A stretch of DNA of 64,000 bases from Candidatus Schekmanbacteria bacterium (GTDB lineage Bacteria; CSSED10-310; JACPHN01): positions 15,690 through 79,689 of the forward strand of contig JACPHN010000010.1 in the NCBI GenBank assembly GCA_016188575.1, read 5' to 3'. The translations under genes were made by a program, and so were the position numbers. The notes under the pieces were generated by a model. The model worked only from the letters and a program-made list of their open reading frames with translations, made no database searches and was not told where the DNA came from. Below are positions 53,789 through 61,827 of this stretch, in pieces (position 1 is the stretch's first letter; every line of letters begins with the position of its first letter).

Positions 53789-53792
53789 CGCC

Positions 53793-54491
53793 CTACCTCT
53801 CGCGGATGACGCGAGCCGGCACCCCGACGACCGTGGCCCCGGCGGGCACGTCGCGGATCACCACGGCTCCGGCACCTACCACGGCGCCTTCTCCGACTCT
53901 GACCTTGTTGATGATGGTGGCACGCGTGTGAACGCGGGCGAAGTCGCCGATGGTCACGTTGCCAGCGGTGACGACGCCGGGATCGATGGTGGCGCAGCGG
54001 CCGACGACGTTGTGATGGTCGATCTGCGCCCCGGTGTTGAGCACCGCGCCGTCGGCCAGCACCGCGCGATAGCCGACGTGAGCGCCGGCGTGAAGGATCA
54101 GGTTTTCGCCGAGGCGAGCGCCCGCCATGATGCGCGCCGACGGGTGCACCGCGCTGGCAAGGCGAAGCGCCGCTTGCCTGGCCATGTCGATGTGCAGCGC
54201 GCGCTGCCGCGGCTCATCGGTGGTCACCACGACCGCCGTGACGCCAAGCTCGGCGAGCCGGCGCGGCCACTGGGCGGACGAAAGAAGCGGAAGGCCCTTG
54301 AAGGTGCTCTCCGTCGGGTATTCGAAAAGCGGCGACGCGTGAGGGGGCGCGGCCGCGTCGCGGCGCGGCGGCTCGTCGGCGGGGTTGACGAAGCAACACA
54401 CTTCCAGACCGGCGGCCACTTCGATCCACTCGTGTATCTGGCCCGCTCCTCCTTCGAACCATCCGACGATCGCCAGGCGCCTGTCGTGCAC
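53793..54491 (-). CDS. NeuD/PglD-like hexapeptide acyltransferase
   Basis: A 232-residue protein (GTG start). The N-terminal ~110 residues form a Rossmann-like part (RLAIVGWFEGGAGQIHEWIEVA) with a short insertion; the rest is a left-handed beta-helix with hexapeptides (ARLGENLILHAGAHVGYRAVLADGAVLNTGAQIDHHNVVGRCATIDPGVVTAGNVTIGDFARV). HHNV supplies the likely catalytic His. It is 9 bp from the DegT aminotransferase upstream, suggesting amination followed by N-acylation of the same sugar. Either this or the protein at 47437 could be the LegH-type enzyme. Confidence 0.8.
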   Translation of the reverse strand: MHDRRLAIVGWFEGGAGQIHEWIEVAAGLEVCCFVNPADEPPRRDAAAPPHASPLFEYPTESTFKGLPLLSSAQWPRRLAELGVTAVVVTTDEPRQRALHIDMARQAALRLASAVHPSARIMAGARLGENLILHAGAHVGYRAVLADGAVLNTGAQIDHHNVVGRCATIDPGVVTAGNVTIGDFARVHTRATIINKVRVGEGAVVGAGAVVIRDVPAGATVVGVPARVIRER

Positions 54492-54500
54492 GGGCGCGGC

Positions 54501-55685
54501 CTACGGCTCGCGGCCGGGCCACGGCGGTAGCGCCGACCCGACTTCGCTGGCGGCGCAAATCGCCGCGGATACGTTTTCCGCCGGCTGGTCGGGGCCGGAC
54601 GGAAGTATCAGCAGATGGCCGTCGTACACCGCCGCGCGGGGAAAGCTGCCGCGAGCATCGAGATGAGCCGAATGGTGCAGGCTCGGCGTTTGCGGGACGA
54701 CCTGTATGCCGCGCTGCTGCATTTCGCGAATGAACTGGTCGCGATCCGAACAAAGAAATTCGGCCCGCAGTGGGAGCTCACCCGCCGCGCAGCGCACGCC
54801 CACCTCGCGCAGGCAGGCGCACGAGCGCAAGCCCACAACGTACGCTTCGTAGAGCACCCGCATCCGTGCCTGGCGCGCGGGCAACAGCGAGAGCTGCGCC
54901 AGCCCCATGGCCGCCTGCACATCCGTGAGCTTGAAATTTCCGGCGACGGTGTCGAACCTTTGCTCTCGGTGTGGGTCGAAAACCCCCTGATTCTTGATGC
55001 GCCTCAACGAATCAGCGTCTTTACGAGAGTGGCAGGTCACGAAACCCCCTTGTCCGGTGCTGAGTAGCTTGGCCATTCCGAGCGAAAAGCAGCCAAAACG
55101 AGAGCACGTTCCGAGGAGCTCGCCACCCGCAGTCTGCGAGCAAAACGCCTGGCAAGCGTCCTCGATGACGGCAATACCATTCTTTTCGGCAATTTCGCCG
55201 ATTCTCTTTACGGCTGCCGCGCGGCCGTTCAGGTGCACGGGGATGATGGCGCGGGTACGCGCATTGATCAGCTTGGCCAGCTCTTCGACCGCGAGCAGTG
55301 GTCGGTCGGCCTCCACGTCCGCCAGACGAATCGTCGCGCCGAGCAGCCGCGCAGCGTTGGCCGTGGCCACGTAGGTGCGGTCGGGCACGATGACCTCGTC
55401 ACCAGGGCCGATGCCGGCAGCAAGCAATGCGATCAGCAGCGCCGTGGTGCCGCTCGTCGTACAGACGGCGAACGGCACACCGAGGAGCTCCGCCAGACGC
55501 GCCTCGAGCTCTTCCGTAAGCTGGCCCTGACTGACGCGGCGGTCGCGGAGCGCCGCAACCACAGCCGCAGTGACGTCGTCACCGAGCTCGATGTTCCACC
55601 AGGGAATCTGCAAGCGCCCACCTGGCAGCACCGCTCCGCCCATCTGGGTCTTCGTGCGCTCGACCAGGTGATTTTGGGGGATCAT
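54501..55685 (-). CDS. DegT/DnrJ/EryC1-family PLP aminotransferase
   Basis: A 394-residue protein. RVSQGQLTEELEARLAELLGV, CTTSGTTALLIALLAAGIGPGDEVIVP (76-101), VIEDACQAF (173-181) and FSLGMAKLLSTGQGGF with Schiff-base Lys206 are the family blocks. It aminates a keto-sugar nucleotide. The start is ambiguous: ATG 55685 is 9 bases from a GGGGAGG site, whereas ATG 55694 would have no spacing. Both lie at or inside the right end of the TnpB element, so the element may have replaced the native start. Followed by the acyltransferase. Confidence 0.8.
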   Translation of the reverse strand: MIPQNHLVERTKTQMGGAVLPGGRLQIPWWNIELGDDVTAAVVAALRDRRVSQGQLTEELEARLAELLGVPFAVCTTSGTTALLIALLAAGIGPGDEVIVPDRTYVATANAARLLGATIRLADVEADRPLLAVEELAKLINARTRAIIPVHLNGRAAAVKRIGEIAEKNGIAVIEDACQAFCSQTAGGELLGTCSRFGCFSLGMAKLLSTGQGGFVTCHSRKDADSLRRIKNQGVFDPHREQRFDTVAGNFKLTDVQAAMGLAQLSLLPARQARMRVLYEAYVVGLRSCACLREVGVRCAAGELPLRAEFLCSDRDQFIREMQQRGIQVVPQTPSLHHSAHLDARGSFPRAAVYDGHLLILPSGPDQPAENVSAAICAASEVGSALPPWPGREP

Positions 55686-55699
55686 TTTTGACATCCTCC

Positions 55700-55715
55700 C
55701 CGGCCTGAAGGCCGA
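55700..55715. repeat. Right-end hairpin of the TnpB element
   Basis: An imperfect palindrome with GGCCT/AGGCC arms, identical to the left-end copy. In this family such hairpins are bound by TnpA during single-strand transposition. The minus-strand transcript across it and the end of tnpB is where a guide RNA (omega RNA) would be expected. Confidence 0.75.
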
Positions 55716-55730
55716 GAGATTCCTGGGGAG

Positions 55731-56930
55731 CTACGCCGCAACCGGCCTGATAGCTCCACAGGCGGAAAGGGCTTGCCCAGCCCCCAAGACATTCTTCGCG
55801 GCGTTGAGATCGGCGTTCTCGCTGTGCCCGCATTGGACGCAGCGGAACACGGCCTGGCTGGGCCGGTTCTCCGCCGCTGTGTGACCGCAGGCGCTGCAGC
55901 GACGCGACGTATTCTGTGCCGGAACCAAAAACAGCGTGCCACCAAGCCACCGCAGCTTGTACGCGAGCTGGCGCCGAAACTCGTACCAGCCTTGATCCAG
56001 GATCGCCTTGTTAAGGCCGCTTTTGGCCTTGACGTTGTGGCCAGGGTCTTCGATCGTTCCCTTGGCAGAAGCGCTCATGTTCGCGACTTTGAGGTCTTCC
56101 AGATAAACCGTTGCGTGGTTCTTGCCGGTTTTGGTTGAGACCTTATGCAGAAAATCGTTGCGGGCATCGGCGATGCGGATGTGCAGGCGGCCGATCTTTG
56201 CCTTCTGCTCCTTCCAGCTCGCCGAGCCTTTTTGCTTACGGGCAAGGCGTTGTTGCTCCCTTGCCAGTTTTTCTTCGAGGTTACGAAAACTGTCGAGCGG
56301 TTCGATGACTTCGCCGTCGGACAGCGTGAGGAAGCGGGCGATGCCCATGTCGCCACCGATTTCGGTGGTCGAAGGATGGATGGGCTCGGCAATCTCGTGT
56401 TCGGTTTGGATCGCAACGTACCAATGCTCGCCGCGCCGCGATACGGTGATGACCGCGGCGGTGCCCACCACGGGTCGGCTGTCGCGGTAGCGGACCCAGC
56501 CGATCTTGGGAAGGAACACCCGCCATTTCTCTACCTTGAACTGTTTCGGATCGGGGTAGCGGAAGGAATCGAGATCGCGGCCTTTCTTCTTGAACCGCGG
56601 CATCCGCTTCGCGCTGGATTTTGAAAGGCCATCGTGCAAAGCACGACCGAGGTCGCGGAGCGTTTGCTGCTGGGTGTGCACCGGGCACTCAGCGAGAAAG
56701 GCGGTAGTCGGATCGTTGCGCCAGATCGTGAGCAGCGCGCACAGTTCCGCGTAACCGAGAAGTTTCTCGCCGGCGCCGAGGCGCTCGAGCTCGATGGCGA
56801 GGGCGAGGGCGAGGGCGCGGTTCCAGACGAAGCGCGCGCAGCCCGCAACGCGGCGCAGTAGTTGCGTGATTGCCTGGTTGGTCCTCAGTCTGTACTTGAA
56901 CGCCTTGCGAATAACCATGATTAGCATCAT
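55731..56930 (-). CDS. tnpB: TnpB RNA-guided endonuclease
   Basis: A 399-residue protein. The N-terminus MVIRKAFKYRLRTNQAITQLLRRVAGCARFVWN is the TnpB helix-turn-helix start. RuvC residues: Asp194 in GGDMGIARF, Glu278 in VYLEDLKV, and Asp374 in ENADLNAAKN. The zinc ribbon CSACGH ... CVQCGH provides Cys345, 348, 364 and 367. All active-site residues are present, so it should be functional as an RNA-guided nuclease that helps the element persist. ATG 56930 or the ATG five codons later (MVIRK) could be the start. No frameshift. Confidence 0.92.
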   Translation of the reverse strand: MMLIMVIRKAFKYRLRTNQAITQLLRRVAGCARFVWNRALALALAIELERLGAGEKLLGYAELCALLTIWRNDPTTAFLAECPVHTQQQTLRDLGRALHDGLSKSSAKRMPRFKKKGRDLDSFRYPDPKQFKVEKWRVFLPKIGWVRYRDSRPVVGTAAVITVSRRGEHWYVAIQTEHEIAEPIHPSTTEIGGDMGIARFLTLSDGEVIEPLDSFRNLEEKLAREQQRLARKQKGSASWKEQKAKIGRLHIRIADARNDFLHKVSTKTGKNHATVYLEDLKVANMSASAKGTIEDPGHNVKAKSGLNKAILDQGWYEFRRQLAYKLRWLGGTLFLVPAQNTSRRCSACGHTAAENRPSQAVFRCVQCGHSENADLNAAKNVLGAGQALSACGAIRPVAA

Positions 56931-57014
56931 AGCGTTTTCTTATGAACGATGCAAGTGGCACGCGCGAATACATCGCACAGGAAAAACTGCAGGAAAGAGA
57001 AAGAGCGCCTGACT

Positions 57015-57030
57015 CCGGCCTGAAGGCCGA
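57015..57030. repeat. Left-end hairpin of the TnpB element
   Basis: Same 16-nt sequence as at 55700-55715, 85 bp before the tnpB start, marking the left end. The element boundary lies just beyond it, 45-60 bp from the stop of the radical SAM gene. Confidence 0.7.
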
Positions 57031-57076
57031 AGCTTGCGGCGCGAGACCGGGTCACGGCTCCTGTCCGCGGCCTCCC

Positions 57077-58120
57077 TCAAGCGACGCCAGGCGCCGGCGT
57101 CGCGGGCAGCAGAGCGTCGAGCAAGGCGTTGTCGTATGCCACCTGGCACCACTTTCCGCAGTGCTCAATGTCCTGGCCCGTGCATACCTCGCTGAAAAGC
57201 TTCTGCTTTTCGACCGAGCCGAGCCAGATTTCGCGGAAAGGCCGCGCGTGGATGTTGCCGTAAATGCTGTTCTTGAGGAGATTGCGGTTGCAGGTGATCA
57301 GGTTGCCCTGATCGTCCATGTTCGTCTTGAGGTTGATGGCCCGGCAGGTGGACCATGAAGCAGGGCCGGCCGGATCGAATGTCTCCCAGCGAACCCGGAC
57401 TCCCGGTGCGGCCTGGGCCTCCTGCAGCGCCTGCCGCACCGCCGGGGGCAGCGTCGGCGCAGCGCCTGCGCGCGAGATGACGCCCCGGAACACGAGCTCA
57501 TCGGTGCCGCAGCGGCCATGAAAGGCCACGATGCCGGCGATTGTTCCCCAGTTGAGCTCATAGACAATGAACTGGAGCGCCAGGCGGACAGCGAGATCGC
57601 TTGCGTTGCGGAACCGCACCGCGGCGCTGATGTTGCGTTCGAGTCTGGAAAAGTCGGCCGGCCGGCAACGGTGCACGTCCGCGTACACGTCTGCGGTCCC
57701 GCCGTTGACGCTGAACCGAATCCAGCTCATGAACGGAAGAATCTGACAGCCACGGGCCGCCGTCAGGGGAATGCCGTTGGAGCTCAGCGCCATCTCCAAG
57801 CCCAGTTCCGCTCCGTGGCGAACCCACTCGGGTAGCGCAGGATTGAGCAGAGGCTCACCGTTGCCGGCAAAGTAAACCTCCTGCCCGCCGAGTGCTCGGA
57901 AGTCGTCGAGGAATCGCAGAAACGCCTCGCAATCGAGAAGACTCAGACGCTGGCCGTAGGGATCATACTGCTGAAATCCGCAGTGGACACAGTTGTGGTT
58001 ACAACCGCGAGTTGGCCCGACCTCGATCGTCAGCGGTCCTGTGGGCTCGCCCGCCAGCCATCGCCGGGCGTGTTGCACGTTGTCGGCCAATCTGCCGCCG
58101 CCGGTCTCACGCCGCTGCAC
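57077..58120 (-). CDS. Radical SAM protein
   Basis: A 347-residue protein (GTG start). IEVGPTRGCNHNCVHCGFQ gives Cys40, Cys44 and Cys47; YFAGNGEPLLNPALPEW is the SAM block; FMSWIRFSVNGGTADVY matches the plus-strand protein at 21442 closely. A C-terminal ITCNRNLLKN with CTGQDIEHCGKWC forms a likely auxiliary cluster. It is the fifth radical SAM protein in the island. It is separated from the aminotransferase downstream by the TnpB element; before that insertion the two were probably in one operon. Confidence 0.85.
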   Translation of the reverse strand: MQRRETGGGRLADNVQHARRWLAGEPTGPLTIEVGPTRGCNHNCVHCGFQQYDPYGQRLSLLDCEAFLRFLDDFRALGGQEVYFAGNGEPLLNPALPEWVRHGAELGLEMALSSNGIPLTAARGCQILPFMSWIRFSVNGGTADVYADVHRCRPADFSRLERNISAAVRFRNASDLAVRLALQFIVYELNWGTIAGIVAFHGRCGTDELVFRGVISRAGAAPTLPPAVRQALQEAQAAPGVRVRWETFDPAGPASWSTCRAINLKTNMDDQGNLITCNRNLLKNSIYGNIHARPFREIWLGSVEKQKLFSEVCTGQDIEHCGKWCQVAYDNALLDALLPATPAPGVA

Positions 58121-58385
58121 GATCAGAAGTCCACGCTGAAGCGGCGGCTAACGCTGGAATGGTGAATGTCTGTGGCACAGCGGCAAGCATTCCGGTGGTT
58201 GTCGCGGGGAATATCCGTGCCCCGGCAGCGGCCACATCGCGCCGGAAGGCGCGCTGACAGGCAGCCTGCACGTCCGCTGCAAACCCTATCCTACGGCCGG
58301 GGGAGAGCCGCTGCAAGAACCGGCGCTCCCCGGAATCACCGCCTGTTCGCCGCCGGCGTGACCGCTCCCCTGCACAAACGACCGA
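58121..58385. other. Gap upstream of the radical SAM gene
   Basis: 265 bp between the start of the radical SAM gene and the end of the kinase-like gene, both on the minus strand. It likely contains the promoter of the radical SAM operon. No repeat or clear site was seen. Confidence 0.35.
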
Positions 58386-59798
58386 TCAATCCACTAGCAG
58401 GCGGCCGACACCCATGCCGCGGGTGGGCTCGATCGCCACCAGACGGCCGACGGCCGGGTTGATCTCGATCGCCCCGTCGATCGGATGCGCCGCCGCCACA
58501 TCGGCGACCCGGTCCGCGAAAGTCTGGCCGTCCGCCGGGCGCGACTCGGGGTCAAACGCCAGGCAGTCCAGAAGCAGACCCTGCCAGGCTCGCTGCCAGG
58601 AGCGCGAGCGACCGGTACCGGTCACGTCAATGAACACACCAGCGGTCTTGACCACGGGAACCTGGCTCAGGCTGCCGCCTCCCGTCGGCACGACGTAGGT
58701 TGCGAGCTCGCCGAACGGTACCGCTCCGAGCAGCCGCGCGAGCATCCGCCCCAGAGCAAACACATCGGTTTGGGGACTGACCGGTCGGCTGATGATCTGC
58801 TCGGGAGCTGCCCACTCGAACGTCGCGGCCGTCGCAATGTCGCCCGTTGCGAGCGCGAGCGAATCGAAGGGAACGATGCCGCTGGCTTCCAGCAGGCAGT
58901 TCGCGGGGGTGAGGTCACCGTGGACGATCCCCTGGCGGTGGAGGGCGCCCGCGGCCTGGCCGAGCCCGCTGAGCAGCCCGAGCACGGCAGCGCGAGTCAC
59001 CGCGGCGGCGACCTTCTTGTCGTAGAGGCCGCCGCCGCGCAGCAGCGCCCAACCGTAGCCTTCCCCGTCGTCGACGCCGACCCGGGTAGTCTGTCCGTCG
59101 CCGCTGGTAACTTGCAGGGTGCAACCCGGAAGCGCACGCAGCGTCTCAAACAGGGCGGCCCGCACCGGCTCCTGAGGGCGCCGCAGGACGGCATCCTCCG
59201 CGAGCACGGTCGCGGTCGAGCACGACTGCTCGGCGAGATGCAACACCAGATGCCGGCTCGCGCGACGGGCCTGGATCGCCCGCTCGAGGCGGTCGGCGAC
59301 CTCATCCGCGCCGGCGGCGGCGACGGCAGCGGCGACGGCGGTGATCGGTAGCGCGCTGCCTGTCGGGCGCGTGGCCGCCTCCGACGTGCTGAAGAGGGCC
59401 TCGGTGAGCACGGTTGCGCCGAGGAGCTCCCGCACCGGCCTGCGGCTTACGTACACCCGCTTGCGAGGGGCGCCCGCGGGCTGGGCCGACAGCTCATGAA
59501 TCCCAAGCAGGCCCGCCGCCACCTGAGTATCCACCGCTTGCCGCACCCCTTCAGGCAGGCGCTCCCACCGATCCAGCTCGAACGCGGCCACCACAGCGTG
59601 GCGAAGCTGTGCCATGCGGTCGGAGCGGTTCACTTCCAGGAGCCACGGAAGTCCATCGGGCGCGCGGCCAAACGGCACCACCGTGCGCTCGGCTAGCGCC
59701 AAGTCCGCGAAGGAGTCGGCGACGCGAAGAGGTGCGAGGCCGGAAACCGCCGGCGGTGGGCTCGGCAAACCGTAGGGTGGTGGGGGGTACTGCGGCAT
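58386..59798 (-). CDS. Degenerate protein-kinase-like protein
   Basis: A 470-residue protein. The first ~20 residues are Pro-rich. Around residues 285-345 there is a kinase-like region: GIVHGDLTPANCLLE replaces HRDLKPEN (Arg absent), no clear DFG, then FEWAAPEQIISRPVSPQTDVFALGRMLARLL for the APE region and the following helix. The N-terminal half has no Gly loop that I can identify. It may be a pseudokinase or an atypical kinase. No membrane segment. Its neighbours do not indicate a substrate. Confidence 0.65.
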   Translation of the reverse strand: MPQYPPPPYGLPSPPPAVSGLAPLRVADSFADLALAERTVVPFGRAPDGLPWLLEVNRSDRMAQLRHAVVAAFELDRWERLPEGVRQAVDTQVAAGLLGIHELSAQPAGAPRKRVYVSRRPVRELLGATVLTEALFSTSEAATRPTGSALPITAVAAAVAAAGADEVADRLERAIQARRASRHLVLHLAEQSCSTATVLAEDAVLRRPQEPVRAALFETLRALPGCTLQVTSGDGQTTRVGVDDGEGYGWALLRGGGLYDKKVAAAVTRAAVLGLLSGLGQAAGALHRQGIVHGDLTPANCLLEASGIVPFDSLALATGDIATAATFEWAAPEQIISRPVSPQTDVFALGRMLARLLGAVPFGELATYVVPTGGGSLSQVPVVKTAGVFIDVTGTGRSRSWQRAWQGLLLDCLAFDPESRPADGQTFADRVADVAAAHPIDGAIEINPAVGRLVAIEPTRGMGVGRLLVD

Positions 59799-60370
59799 CG
59801 CTCATGCTCCTTGTGTTGGCCGTCGCAATGACCTGAATCCACCGCGGACTCCATGTCGTCGCGACACTGCTCCCCTCCGTCTCCTCATCCCTCCCCGCTT
59901 GCGGGGCGAGGTGAGTCCATCCCCCCTCCCCCCGCCAGCGGGGGGAGGTAAGGTGGGGGGTCTTCGTGATAAGCTTTCGGCGCAGCTTGCAGTCGCAGCG
60001 GCGGTGGATTCGGAATGAGCGCTACGCTACCATCGCGGAGTCGATCCAGCAACGCTTCAGCGGTGCCCATGTCCACGCGACCCAACCGGCGCCCGTATCT
60101 ACCAGGTGGCCTCATCCATTCGTCAGCCGGTCCGAAACCCCGCCCTTCAACGTGCGAGTGACATTACTCGTGTCCGGCAGGTCCGCGGTTGGGTCGCCGA
60201 TGGCTCTAAACCAAGCGCAAGGTAGAGTGCCGTGTCCGGCTGCCGTCCCTTGCGGCGCCGATGGGGCAGGGACTTTCCCGTCTGGCGGTTTCCGGGACAC
60301 GCTCGCTTGCGGAGGGCACAGAGAGGTAGCAAGTGGCAGCATGAGAACCACTAATAAGGGAGAGTTGCTC
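59799..60370. other. Gene-free stretch containing a doubled REP-like repeat
   Basis: About 570 bp upstream of the kinase-like gene and before the transposase relic. Repeat copy E lies at 59882-59970. From 59970 to 60370 I see no gene; the sequence before the relic's ATG may be the decayed left end of that IS. Confidence 0.4.
59882..59970. repeat. GC-rich REP-like palindromes, copies E1 and E2 (tandem)
   Basis: E1: CCCTCCCCGCTTGCGGGGCG followed by AGGTGAG. E2: CCTCCCCCCGCCAGCGGGGG followed by GAGGTAAGGTGGGGGG. Two units in the same orientation, intergenic, upstream of the kinase-like gene. The E2 right arm resembles the decayed copy near 48209-48234. Confidence 0.75.
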
Positions 60371-60640
60371 ATGCAGCACGACCTTGCCACCTTTCTCGTC
60401 GTCTTGTACTGCTAGGTCGATGACATCTACAAGGAACGGTTTGCCCCGCTCAAACCGAGCCGTCCCGGGGTTCGGCCGGCGATGAGCGATCGCGGAGTCC
60501 TGACGCTGGCGTTGCTGTGCCAATGGTGTGCCAGGCGCTCGGACCGTTGGATGCTCGATTATGCCAACAAGCACTGGTCCGGGTATTTTCGGCGTCGGCC
60601 TGATGTCGCCGACCAACCTTTACACACTCTTCTCGGCAGG
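60371..60640 (+). pseudogene. Relic of an IS982/IS4-like transposase with in-frame stop
   Basis: From ATG 60371: MQHDLATFLVVLYC, then TAG at 60413-60415, then in the same frame VDDIYKERFAPLKPSRPGVRP and LTLALLCQWCARRSDRWMLDYANKHWSGYF. This matches the N-terminal region of IS982-like transposases (VD-x-x-Y-x-x, R-P-G-x-x-P-x-x-S-D-x-x-x-LTLALL-x-QW, HW-x-x-YFPRL). The similarity stops after about 90 codons, so it is an N-terminal fragment with a nonsense mutation. Confidence 0.65.
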
Positions 60641-60851
60641 GACAGTCCGACTCGCTCCGCAAGCAGGTCGCGGGCCCATCGGCTGGGACCAGGTGTAAAG
60701 GAGGAATCCCGACACTTGGCCGACGCCGATCATTCCGCGGCTTGACTGGATGTGGTCGCAATGATACATCGCCGTGTGGCACCCACGGTCATGACCGGGA
60801 CATTCTGGTTCGCCGGAACTTGGCAGTCGCCAACTGCATCATGAGGCTTCG

Positions 60852-61727
60852 ATGACCAGTCCCGAGCAGGAAAACTATCGCTCACGTCAGTTTGAAGCAT
60901 CCGCGCATCGGAGATTCTGGTGGCATCAGCGCGGTCACGCGCACTATGTACCGCCTGTGTATGGAACTCTGACGAACGACGAGTGGGCTGTTCTGGAGGA
61001 GTGGTTCAAGGAGACAGAGCGCCTTGAGTTGGTTGGTGAGATGCAGATCCCGTTTGTAAGTGTCCTTCAGGCACTTGTACTGGGTTCGGGCATGACACGA
61101 ATCGTCCAGCTTGGTCACTATTCCGGCTACTCAAGTCTGCTGCTCGGCTTCTATCTTCGTCGAATTGGCCACCCAGCAAGGCTTGTTTCCATTGACATCG
61201 CGGGCGACATGACTGAGTTCTCGCGCACATGGATAGCACGAGCAGGTCTCGATGATTACGTCCAGCTTGTGACTGGGGACTCTGCGTCGAGCGATTCCAG
61301 GGACACGGCGCTCCGCTTGCTCGGTGATCGACAACCCCAGTTGGTGATTGTCGATTCCTCGCACCAGTACGCACAGTCATTGCTCGAGCTCGACCTCTGG
61401 TATCCGGTAATTGAGCCTTATGGATTGCTTGTTGCTCATGACATTTCCGCTTTCGCTTCACAGTACGACATTACCGGATTGGGTGGGGGAAAGCGAGCCT
61501 TTGACGAGTGGTGCTCAAGGAACGGAGCTCCACACCTCGCAATCAATGGTGACTATTCGGGCAAGGCGTCAGGTGCACCGATCTATTTCGACGGCTGCGG
61601 TCTGGGTTTGGTCTATAAGCCCGCGGAATCCACCGCCAGGCGAACCTGTCCCTCACGGATCACCGGCGTGGTCAGACATTTTTGGCTCAGGGCCACAAAT
61701 CGTTGGGCGCCGCGGGCAACTGGCTGA
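60852..61727 (+). CDS. Class I SAM-dependent methyltransferase-like protein
   Basis: A 291-residue protein. ALVLGSGMTRIVQLGHYSGYSSLLLGFYLRRIGHPARLVSIDIAGDM (74-120) contains a SAM-type Q-L-G-x-x-x-G loop; LVIVDSSHQYAQSLLELDLWYPVIEPYGLLVAHDIS is the typical post-motif of cephalosporin-hydroxylase/TylF-like methyltransferases. A late GGGKRAFDEWCSRNG is also seen in that group. The C-terminal ~30 residues are Arg-rich. It lies alone between an IS relic and a sulfotransferase and may be a sugar or lipid methyltransferase. Confidence 0.78.
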   Translation: MTSPEQENYRSRQFEASAHRRFWWHQRGHAHYVPPVYGTLTNDEWAVLEEWFKETERLELVGEMQIPFVSVLQALVLGSGMTRIVQLGHYSGYSSLLLGFYLRRIGHPARLVSIDIAGDMTEFSRTWIARAGLDDYVQLVTGDSASSDSRDTALRLLGDRQPQLVIVDSSHQYAQSLLELDLWYPVIEPYGLLVAHDISAFASQYDITGLGGGKRAFDEWCSRNGAPHLAINGDYSGKASGAPIYFDGCGLGLVYKPAESTARRTCPSRITGVVRHFWLRATNRWAPRATG

Positions 61728-61827
61728 CCGCCAGATGCCGTCCTTCCAGCGACCATCGAACCCAGTGGTTCAGACGCTCTCACCCGCCGGTCGGGACCCC
61801 GCGCGCACGCTCGCCGAAGGGACACGC

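Larger units (their letters stand above)
55690..57035 (-). mobile_element. IS200/IS605-type element carrying only TnpB
   Basis: The element is bounded by two identical 16-nt hairpin sequences, CCGGCCTGAAGGCCGA, at 55700-55715 and 57015-57030. The right-end context (hairpin, then GGGGAGGATGTCAAA on the minus strand) is like IS605 right ends. It contains one gene, tnpB; no tnpA transposase is present, so it can only move with TnpA supplied elsewhere. It lies between the radical SAM gene (57077) and the aminotransferase gene. Exact ends and target duplication (none expected for this family) were not fixed. Confidence 0.8.

Noticed and set aside
55690-57035. tnpA transposase partner or a Y1 transposase near TnpB
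   Set aside because: No frame with HUH and Tyr motifs exists between the two hairpins or beside them.
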